A stretch of DNA of 5,103 nucleotides from an uncultured Bacteroidia bacterium. Lineage in GTDB: Bacteria > Bacteroidota > Bacteroidia > Bacteroidales > Prolixibacteraceae. This document shows, piece by piece, positions 1 through 5,103 of this stretch. The translations under genes were made by a program, and so were the position numbers. The DNA is taken from the NCBI GenBank assembly GCA_903859795.1, contig CAIOOC010000422.1:1-5103 (forward strand), read 5' to 3'. Position 1 is the first letter of the stretch. Each line of letters begins with the position of its first letter. Under the pieces are notes generated by a model that had not been told where the DNA came from, searched no databases, and saw only the letters and a program-made list of their open reading frames with translations.

Positions 1-440
1 AAAACTTCACTCTTCTGATGATTTACAGTAATCACCAGATTTCCAGAGAAATCGTCAGCACGGCTAATCAATCCGATCTTTCCGAACTTTTCATCAAAGG
101 CAGTCATTCCGATTAAAGCAGATGTAACTCCAGGTTCATCTGTTTCGATTACTTCATGCTCAAATACAAACACTTTGCAACCTACCAGCTCTTTGGCAGC
201 GGTAAACGAATCGATGAAAGTAAGTTTACAAATGGCGCTTTCATCGTTTTTGAACCGGAAGCCTTCAAACTCGATAAAGAAAGGCACAAGTCCTCCATCT
301 ACTTCAACCAAAATTAGTTCAAGATCTTCGAATGTTTCCCCAAACTCCTGGTCAAAAGCCAGTATTACTTCCCCTTTGAGGCCGTGCGGCTTCTGAATAT
401 ACCCTACTTCGATGCAATCGCTTTTACTTATTTGATCCAT
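1..440 (-). CDS. rimM: Ribosome maturation factor RimM, C-terminus cut off by window edge
   Basis: RimM binds ribosomal protein S19 and helps assemble the head of the 30S subunit and process 16S rRNA in the cytoplasm. The frame read leftward from the ATG at 440-438 is open to the edge (146 full codons). It shows the family hallmark GYIQKPHGLKGEV at residues 13-25, followed by a beta-rich N-terminal RimM domain to about residue 95. A PRC-barrel-like part then begins near residue 108 (IGMTAFDEKFGKIGLISRAD). Complete members are usually about 165-180 residues, so roughly the last 25-30 are missing; this is a window cut, not a broken gene. The start was chosen because it lies 12 residues before the conserved Gly, as is usual in the family. 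There is no Shine-Dalgarno sequence. It lies 88 bp downstream of rpsP on the same strand, the conserved rpsP-rimM order, but an intrinsic terminator separates them. Confidence 0.95.
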   Translation of the reverse strand, partial: MDQISKSDCIEVGYIQKPHGLKGEVILAFDQEFGETFEDLELILVEVDGGLVPFFIEFEGFRFKNDESAICKLTFIDSFTAAKELVGCKVFVFEHEVIETDEPGVTSALIGMTAFDEKFGKIGLISRADDFSGNLVITVNHQKSEV

Positions 441-448
441 ATAGTTGA

Positions 449-456
449 CAAAGTTA
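449..456 (-). promoter_or_regulatory. Candidate -7 element (TAACTTTG) for rimM
   Basis: Read on the minus strand, the octamer TAACTTTG matches the Bacteroidota primary sigma factor -7 consensus TAnnTTTG exactly. It starts just after the T-tract of the rpsP terminator and ends 8 bases before the rimM ATG. If used, the transcript would begin about 2-6 bases before the start codon, giving a leaderless or nearly leaderless mRNA. The -33 position is poor: the nearest match at fitting distance is TTC in the terminator loop, not TTG or TTTG. Chance occurrence in AT-rich DNA is possible. Confidence 0.4.
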
Positions 457-457
457 T

Positions 458-493
458 AAAAAAGGGCGATGGTTGAATTAACCATCGCCCTTT
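458..493 (-). terminator. Intrinsic terminator after rpsP
   Basis: Positions 461-474 and 480-493 form a perfect 14 bp inverted repeat with a 5-base loop (475-479). The stem core is GGGCGATGGTT paired with AACCATCGCCC, flanked by three A-T pairs. On the minus strand the descending arm runs into six consecutive T residues (463-458), the classic rho-independent layout. On the plus strand only three T residues follow, so the working direction is leftward, ending rpsP transcripts 36 bases after the rpsP stop codon. Because rimM follows on the same strand, it acts either as a full stop or as a read-through attenuator that lowers rimM relative to rpsP. Confidence 0.9.
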
Positions 494-528
494 AAAATTC
501 TTCAGTATAATATTGAAAAAAATCAGTA

Positions 529-1089
529 TTATGCTTCTGTTGTTGGTTCAGCAATTTCAGCTTCCGGAGACTCAGCTTCTGGAGCAGCCACTTCAGCTGG
601 CTTTGCTGCTGCAGCGGCAGCGGCTGCAACGGCAGCATTTTTCTTTGCAATCTCAGCGAGTCTTGCCTCGTTAACCTTAACCTCAGCCTTGAGACGTTTT
701 TTCATCTCATCACTAAACCCGGTTGCAAGTGCCTCCTTTTTTGCCTGAACTGCATTTTCCTTTGCTTGAACCCATGCATCAAATCTTCTGTCGGCTTCTT
801 CCAGATCGAAAGCACCTTTTTTAACACCTTCCAAAAGATGTTTTTTCATCATTACTCCCTTGTGCGACAATATTGTGCGACAAGTATCGGTAGGCTGTGC
901 GCCATTACTAAGCCATAATATGGCTTTATCAAAGTCAAGATCGATGGTGGCAGGATTAGTATTTGGATTGTATGAACCAATCCTCTCAATAAACCTACCA
1001 TCTCGTGGTGACCTGCTGTTAGCTACCACAATGTGGTAATAAGCATGTTGTTTACGGCCATGCCTTGCCAAACGAATCTTTACTGACAT
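529..1089 (-). CDS. rpsP: 30S ribosomal protein S16 with long C-terminal extension
   Basis: S16 is an early-binding protein of the 30S body that contacts 16S rRNA and stabilises its folding. The conserved core fills residues 1-80: the start MSVKIRLARHG, then YYHIVVANSRSPRDGRFIE (18-36), the IGSYNPN turn (37-43) and the GAQPTDT stretch before SHKGVM (63-80). The family normally ends at about 80-100 residues, but this protein has 186. The extra part is a Lys/Glu-rich, probably helical segment (about 81-151), an alanine run (152-162) and an acidic Pro/Glu/Ala tail (163-186). Long tails of this kind are usual in Bacteroidota S16; their role is not known to me. The start is fixed by alignment of the first residues with the family. 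A TAnnTTTG promoter lies about 40 bases upstream, no Shine-Dalgarno site is seen, and an intrinsic terminator follows the stop. Confidence 0.97.
   Translation of the reverse strand: MSVKIRLARHGRKQHAYYHIVVANSRSPRDGRFIERIGSYNPNTNPATIDLDFDKAILWLSNGAQPTDTCRTILSHKGVMMKKHLLEGVKKGAFDLEEADRRFDAWVQAKENAVQAKKEALATGFSDEMKKRLKAEVKVNEARLAEIAKKNAAVAAAAAAAAKPAEVAAPEAESPEAEIAEPTTEA
604..636 (-). repeat. Alanine-coding low-complexity tract inside rpsP
   Basis: Eleven codons give AAVAAAAAAAA (residues 152-162 of S16). The codons are a mixture of GCT, GCC and GCA plus one GTT rather than one repeated triplet. That mixture suggests that the protein property (a flexible or helical spacer) is maintained, rather than the tract being a fresh replication-slippage expansion. 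It separates the basic helical segment from the acidic tail. Confidence 0.7.
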
Positions 1090-1102
1090 AACGTTTTACG
1101 TT
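1090..1102 (-). other. Small inverted repeat abutting the rpsP start codon
   Basis: AACGT (1090-1094) and ACGTT (1098-1102) are perfect reverse complements separated by three bases, and the repeat ends exactly at the rpsP ATG. In the rpsP leader it could form a 5 bp hairpin with an AAA loop in the ribosome-binding zone. The stem is short and AT-rich, so stability is doubtful and it may be coincidental. Confidence 0.25.
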
Positions 1103-1128
1103 GAAATTTTTATTTTAAAATTGCGGGG

Positions 1129-1136
1129 CAAAGATA
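1129..1136 (-). promoter_or_regulatory. rpsP promoter, -7 element TATCTTTG
   Basis: On the minus strand TATCTTTG is an exact match to the Bacteroidota -7 consensus TAnnTTTG. It is followed by the C-rich stretch CCCCGCAA, where initiation would be expected near 1122-1126, giving a leader of about 35 bases before the rpsP ATG at 1089. About 19 bases upstream, the -33 position falls in a run of seven T residues (minus strand, 1159-1153) rather than a clear TTTG. Confidence 0.7.
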
Positions 1137-1183
1137 AACTTTTAATTGGTATAAAAAAAGCATTTATAATTCTTACTATCGGA

Positions 1184-1213
1184 CTGACAAAAACAGAGAA
1201 AATACTATCTTTG
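1184..1213 (+). promoter_or_regulatory. Promoter for the lipoprotein gene, -7 element TATCTTTG
   Basis: TATCTTTG at 1206-1213 matches the Bacteroidota -7 consensus TAnnTTTG exactly. A one-mismatch -33 triplet, CTG (1184-1186) in place of TTG, sits at the usual 19-base spacing. Initiation would fall near 1217-1221, leaving an AT-rich leader of about 60 bases before the ATG at 1279, without a Shine-Dalgarno motif. It points away from the rpsP promoter, whose -7 element is the same octamer. Confidence 0.6.
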
Positions 1214-1278
1214 GCACATGATTTGCATCTAAATACGTTATAGTTAAAATATTTTCTGATTAACAAAATTATAATACT

Positions 1279-1977
1279 ATGAGAAAACTTTATTTTTTAG
1301 CGTTTGGGGTTTTCATTATTCTCGGGATGGCAGGCTGTGAAAAGGCTACAGTTACAAGTCAGGCATCGGTCGATACATTTATAAAATCGATAAGGAGTCC
1401 TAAAGATACCAGTCATATTGTTTATACAGCAATACACTCTGTTTTTTCATATAACCTGATTGCCAGCGCCAGTGTTGTTGAACCCGGTGGAACGACATTG
1501 CAACTCTCCGATGTGGACAAGACAGGTCTTTCGTTTTACAATGTTCCTGCGGATTCCACATATTCAATAACACTTCCTACACTTGGAACATACGTGTATA
1601 CAGTTACCTTCAAAGATAAAGAGGTAATTACCTACAACAATTCGCTTTCGTCATCTACAATCCAACCACCAATTATAACCTCTCTGGTTCAGTCAGCGAA
1701 TACAGATTCGGTTTATATTTCATGGAAGGCAATTTCCAATGCACAGGCTTATCAATTACGTGTTACAAAAGGAGGAAACCAGGTATATTTCCAGGCACCA
1801 TTTGCTGATTCGAGTACACCTCCCAGAGCAGTATTAAGACTGGGATATGCCAAATCAGCCTTTACATCCAATGGCAGTGGAACTTATACTTTCGAAGTAG
1901 ATGCAATGTTGTTTGAGACCACCGATTACACTTATTTGCAGGCAATGGGATCCTCAAAGCAGAATATTGATTTGTAG
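1279..1977 (+). CDS. Predicted lipoprotein with fibronectin type III-like C-terminal domain, function unknown
   Basis: I do not recognise this 232-residue protein as a named family. Residues 1-20 form a type II signal peptide: positive MRK, a hydrophobic stretch LYFLAFGVFIILG, and a lipobox-like MAGC ending at Cys20, the expected lipidation site. The mature protein should be anchored in the envelope. Residues after Cys20 are EKATV, so a Lys stands at +3 but the acidic residues of the Bacteroidota surface-export signal are missing; surface exposure is undecided. Residues about 30-125 are rich in beta-forming Thr, Ser, Tyr and Val and contain VYTVTF, an Ig-like pattern of unknown family. From about P130 the pattern resembles a fibronectin type III fold (PPIITSLV, then Trp149 in YISWKAI, AYQLRV with Tyr158, and a late TYTFEVDA strand). 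It starts 189 bp from rpsP, divergently, with its own promoter, and lies 78 bp before dnaE. No functional link to dnaE is implied. Confidence 0.85.
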   Translation: MRKLYFLAFGVFIILGMAGCEKATVTSQASVDTFIKSIRSPKDTSHIVYTAIHSVFSYNLIASASVVEPGGTTLQLSDVDKTGLSFYNVPADSTYSITLPTLGTYVYTVTFKDKEVITYNNSLSSSTIQPPIITSLVQSANTDSVYISWKAISNAQAYQLRVTKGGNQVYFQAPFADSSTPPRAVLRLGYAKSAFTSNGSGTYTFEVDAMLFETTDYTYLQAMGSSKQNIDL

Positions 1978-2001
1978 TTAAAAGCCTTGCGCCTAAATTT
2001 A
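1971..2001 (+). promoter_or_regulatory. Candidate dnaE promoter overlapping the lipoprotein stop codon
   Basis: TTTG (1971-1974) is followed after exactly 19 bases by TAAATTTA (1994-2001), which differs from the Bacteroidota -7 consensus TAnnTTTG only in the last base. Initiation near 2005-2009 would leave a leader of about 50 bases before the dnaE ATG. The -33 element lies in the last codons of the lipoprotein gene, immediately before its TAG (1975-1977). No convincing terminator separates the two genes, so read-through from the upstream promoter is also possible. Confidence 0.4.
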
Positions 2002-2055
2002 TAACCGAATGACCGGTGCAATATAATATTTCCCCAAACTCAACAGGTTATAATT

Positions 2056-5000
2056 ATGGAAGCGTTTACACATCTTCATGTCCACAGCCAATATTCAATC
2101 CTTGACGGAGCAGCAGGCGTAACTGACCTGGTAAAAAAAGCAAAAAACGATGGGATGAAAGCCATCGCACTTACCGATCATGGCAATATGTTTGGGATTA
2201 AAGAGTTCCACGAGACATGTAAAAAATTTGATATTAAGCCTATTCTTGGCGTTGAAACCTATGTGGCTTCAAGGGGTATTCACTTCAAGGATAAGAGCGA
2301 GAAGGAAGATCGGTCAGGAGATCATTTAATCTTACTGGCCAAAAACGAGAAAGGATATCGCAATCTTTTAAAATTGGTTACTGTCGCAAACACTGAAGGC
2401 TTTTATTACAAACCACGAATTGATAAAGACCTCCTTGAAAAGCACAGTGAAGGACTAATTGTCTCATCTGCCTGTATAGGTGGCGAGATTCCTCAGTTTA
2501 TCCTTAAAGGGGATATGAAAGCTGCTGAAGATGCAATACAATGGTTCAAAAGCATATTCAAGGATGATTTCTACCTCGAGATTCAGCGCCATAAGACTAC
2601 CGAGGCCGAATTACCTACCGATGTATATGATAGTCAGCTGATTGTAAATAAGGAATTAATCCGACTTGGTGAGAAGTTTGGCATAAAAATTATTGCAACC
2701 AACGACAGTCATTTCATCAATGACGAAGATGCTGATGCGCATGATCTCCTAATCTGTCTGAATACAGGTAAAGATCTTGACGATCCTTCCCGCATGCGAT
2801 ACACAAAACAGGAATGGCTCAAGACGACCGCCGAAATGAACCAACTTTTCGGAGATATGCCTGATACACTTGCAAACACTCAGGAGATCATGAAAAAAGT
2901 CGAGCAGTTTGAGTTGGATTCAGATCCTATTATGCCTGAATTTCCGATTCCACCCGATTTTGGAACGATAGAAAATTATAGGATCAGGTATCCTGAAGAA
3001 CTATTAATTGAAGAGTTCAGCGATATTCCTACACGGTCAGGAGGATACGAAAATGCTCTTCGTGTAAAATTTGAATCTGACTACCTCACCTTTCTTGTAT
3101 ACCAGGGTGCAGTTTCCCGGTATGGAGAATCTCTCTCGAATGAGATAAAAGAGCGTATCGATTTTGAGCTTGATACGATAAAAACGATGGGATTTCCAGG
3201 TTATTTCCTGATTGTACAAGACTTTATTGCAGCAGCACGACAAATGGGAGTCATTGTTGGCCCTGGTCGTGGGTCAGCAGCTGGTTCTGTGGTAGCTTAT
3301 ACAACCGGAATTACAAATGTAGATCCAATAAAACACGATCTTCTGTTCGAGCGGTTTCTTAATCCTGACAGGGTGTCAATGCCCGATATTGATATAGATT
3401 TCGATGATGACGGTCGCCAGCTGGTACTCAATTGGGTGAAGGAGAAATACAGCCGGGAGAATGTGGCTCATATCTGTACTTTCGGGACTATGGCTGCAAA
3501 AATGGCGATCAGGGATGTTTCACGTGTCTTAAAATTACCTCTTTCGGAAGCTGACAGACTTGCCAAAATGGTTCCCGACACGCCCAAAATCACCTTAGCC
3601 AAAGCTTATAGTGAAAATCCTGCTCTTGAGGCTGAAAAAAAGTCAAGTAACCCACTAATAATTAAAACATTAAAATATGCCGAAACTCTGGAAGGATGTA
3701 TCCGGCAGTTTGGGGTTCATGCCTGTGGAATTCTTATCGGAAGGGATAAACTCGACAATCATATTCCATTAATGCCTACAAAGGATGAAGATCTGCTTAC
3801 AACTCAATATGACGGTCATTTCGTTGAATCGATCGGATTACTGAAAATGGATTTTCTTGGATTAAAAACCCTTTCAATCATCAAGGAGTGTCTTGAAAAT
3901 ATTCGGCTTTCAAAGAAAATTGTGCTTGACATTGATAAGATTCCATTTGACGATAAAAAGACATTCGAACTGTTCAGTAATGGAAATACAACTGCTATAT
4001 TCCAGTTTGAATCTACAGGAATGAAGAAATGGCTTAGGCTTTTGCAGCCTAGCCGCTTTGAAGATCTTGTGGCTATGAATGCATTATACCGTCCGGGTCC
4101 GATGGATTATATTCCCAACTATGTAAACCGGAAAATGGGAAGGGAGGAGATTGTCTATGACCATCCGATCATGGAGCAATATTTATCTGATACGTACGGT
4201 ATTACGGTATACCAGGAACAGGTGATGCTTCAGTCAAGGGCATTGGGTCAGTTTACACGGGGAGAGTCCGATTCTCTGCGCAAGGCAATGGGTAAAAAGA
4301 ATCTGCCGTTGATGGAGAAGCTCAAAGCTAAATTTACTCAGGGTTGTAAAGGTAACCCCGAATTCATGGAGGGATGCAAAACTGTTGGAAAAGCTGCAGA
4401 TGCTGTCATTGATAAGATATGGAAAGACTGGGAAGCTTTTGCCCAATATGCATTCAATAAATCCCATTCGGTGTGCTATGCCTATATCGCGTATCAAACG
4501 GGTTATCTGAAGGCGAACTACCCTTCGGAGTTTATGGCTGCAGTATTAAGCAGCAATCTGACCAACGCCGATAAAATCTCCATCTTCATGGATGAGAGTA
4601 AACATATGGGGTTAGCTGTTATGGGTCCGGATGTAAACGAGTCACGTTCCAATTTCTTTATTAACAAAAACGGGGGGCTCCGTTTTGGATTATCTGCCAT
4701 TAAAGGGGTTGGAGCAGGGGCAGTTTCGGATATTATTAGGGAAAGGGATGCAAATGGTGATTTTAATTCAATTTTCAATTTCGTTGAAAGGGTAAATTTA
4801 CAAACCATAAACAAAAAAAATCTTGAAGCACTGGCAATGGCCGGTGCCTTCGACAGTTTCGAGAATATTTACAGATCGCAATATTTTGGAGTGACCAGTG
4901 ATGGCAGTACCTTTATCGAAGCTCTTATCAAGTACGGAAACCGAATTCAAAGCGACAGGCAGTCTTCTATGGCCTCGTTATTTGGAGGTTTTCAGACAAT

Positions 5001-5103
5001 TGAGGTAAAACTTCCTGCCATTCCTATCGTCCCTGAATGGCCTAAGATCATGTCGCTTGAAAAGGAGAAAAATCTGATAGGCATTTATCTCTCTTCACAT
5101 CCT
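2056..5103 (+). CDS. dnaE: DNA polymerase III subunit alpha (DnaE1), 3' end cut off by window edge
   Basis: This is the catalytic subunit of the replicative polymerase, which extends DNA in the cytoplasmic replisome. The frame is open for 1016 codons without a stop or frameshift. The PHP domain (about 1-270) has HLHVHS (6-11), TDHGN (40-44), SACIGGE (138-144) and NDSHF (216-220), and all nine family metal ligands are present. The polymerase core has GPGRGSAAGS (402-411), catalytic Asp444 and Asp446 in PDIDID, GVHACG (553-558) and the third catalytic Asp599 in KMDFLG. The fingers show FQFES (649-653), YRPGP (678-682), LRKAMGKK (741-748) and FNKSHS (800-805). A helix-hairpin-helix begins near IKGVG (882-886), and MASLF (972-976) sits where the beta-clamp motif is expected. 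The sequence stops at LIGIYLSSHP, so the OB-fold and C-terminal domain, probably 200 or more residues, are missing. The start was chosen because HLHVH normally follows within a few residues. A weak AGG lies 8 bases upstream. Confidence 0.98.
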   Translation, partial: MEAFTHLHVHSQYSILDGAAGVTDLVKKAKNDGMKAIALTDHGNMFGIKEFHETCKKFDIKPILGVETYVASRGIHFKDKSEKEDRSGDHLILLAKNEKGYRNLLKLVTVANTEGFYYKPRIDKDLLEKHSEGLIVSSACIGGEIPQFILKGDMKAAEDAIQWFKSIFKDDFYLEIQRHKTTEAELPTDVYDSQLIVNKELIRLGEKFGIKIIATNDSHFINDEDADAHDLLICLNTGKDLDDPSRMRYTKQEWLKTTAEMNQLFGDMPDTLANTQEIMKKVEQFELDSDPIMPEFPIPPDFGTIENYRIRYPEELLIEEFSDIPTRSGGYENALRVKFESDYLTFLVYQGAVSRYGESLSNEIKERIDFELDTIKTMGFPGYFLIVQDFIAAARQMGVIVGPGRGSAAGSVVAYTTGITNVDPIKHDLLFERFLNPDRVSMPDIDIDFDDDGRQLVLNWVKEKYSRENVAHICTFGTMAAKMAIRDVSRVLKLPLSEADRLAKMVPDTPKITLAKAYSENPALEAEKKSSNPLIIKTLKYAETLEGCIRQFGVHACGILIGRDKLDNHIPLMPTKDEDLLTTQYDGHFVESIGLLKMDFLGLKTLSIIKECLENIRLSKKIVLDIDKIPFDDKKTFELFSNGNTTAIFQFESTGMKKWLRLLQPSRFEDLVAMNALYRPGPMDYIPNYVNRKMGREEIVYDHPIMEQYLSDTYGITVYQEQVMLQSRALGQFTRGESDSLRKAMGKKNLPLMEKLKAKFTQGCKGNPEFMEGCKTVGKAADAVIDKIWKDWEAFAQYAFNKSHSVCYAYIAYQTGYLKANYPSEFMAAVLSSNLTNADKISIFMDESKHMGLAVMGPDVNESRSNFFINKNGGLRFGLSAIKGVGAGAVSDIIRERDANGDFNSIFNFVERVNLQTINKKNLEALAMAGAFDSFENIYRSQYFGVTSDGSTFIEALIKYGNRIQSDRQSSMASLFGGFQTIEVKLPAIPIVPEWPKIMSLEKEKNLIGIYLSSHP

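Noticed and set aside
175..396. Plus-strand open frame of 73 codons
   Set aside because: It lies wholly antisense to rimM, whose protein is clearly recognisable; the Ser/Pro-rich product has no family character.
461..493. The rpsP-rimM hairpin as a bidirectional terminator
   Set aside because: On the plus strand only three T residues follow the stem before AAAA, and no plus-strand gene ends there.
503..531. Short repeated CAGTAT words downstream of the rpsP stop
   Set aside because: Only six bases in AT-rich spacer DNA, no consistent spacing or structure.
1987..2021. Inverted repeat TTGCGCC / GGTGCAA as a terminator after the lipoprotein gene
   Set aside because: Seven pairs including one G-U, a loop of 21 bases and no T-tract behind it; too weak to call a terminator.
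2940..3120. Possible insertion or foreign segment in DnaE between the PHP domain and the palm (around PPDFGTIENYR to YQGAVSRYG)
   Set aside because: The frame is continuous and the stretch matches the FGT-EEYR and Y-GA-RYG pattern I expect in Bacteroidota DnaE, so it is normal family sequence.
3037..3243. Minus-strand open frame of 68 codons
   Set aside because: Antisense to the conserved DnaE polymerase core, with no recognisable domain.
4234..4814. Two minus-strand open frames (4234-4497 and 4518-4814)
   Set aside because: Both are shadows of the dnaE fingers and helix-hairpin-helix coding region; their products look like reverse-frame translation and no promoter was seen.

Overview
This window looks like ordinary chromosomal housekeeping DNA from a member of the Bacteroidota, probably Bacteroidales-like; the genus cannot be told from the sequence. 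Three things point there. The S16 protein carries the long Ala/Lys/Glu-rich C-terminal extension typical of that phylum. The DnaE sequence reads like a Bacteroidota DnaE1. The promoters match the TAnnTTTG -7 element used by the Bacteroides/Flavobacterium primary sigma factor, and Shine-Dalgarno sites are absent or weak. The DNA is moderately AT-rich, most strongly between genes.

Left arm, minus strand (1-1136): rpsP (ribosomal protein S16) is followed by rimM (16S rRNA processing factor), which runs off the left edge without its C-terminus. This is the conserved rpsP-rimM pair of ribosome assembly genes. An unusually clean intrinsic terminator lies between them, and a TAnnTTTG box follows directly after its T-tract, a few bases before the rimM start. 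The two genes may therefore be only partly co-transcribed.

Centre (1090-1278): a 189 bp divergent intergenic region holds two outward-facing promoters with the identical -7 octamer TATCTTTG, one for rpsP and one for the gene to the right.

Right arm, plus strand (1279-5103): first comes a 232-residue predicted lipoprotein of unknown function, with a lipobox cysteine at residue 20 and a fibronectin type III-like C-terminal half. Then comes dnaE, the catalytic alpha subunit of DNA polymerase III. It is open to the right edge (1016 codons present, cut just before or at the OB-fold). A candidate dnaE promoter overlaps the lipoprotein stop codon.

Together the genes serve ribosome maturation (rpsP, rimM) and chromosome replication (dnaE), with one lineage-type envelope lipoprotein between them. 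I found no mobile element, CRISPR array, tRNA, rRNA or evidence of an undescribed multi-gene system. The points most worth following up are the complete nine-residue metal site of the DnaE PHP domain, the terminator/promoter junction before rimM, the S16 tail and the orphan lipoprotein.
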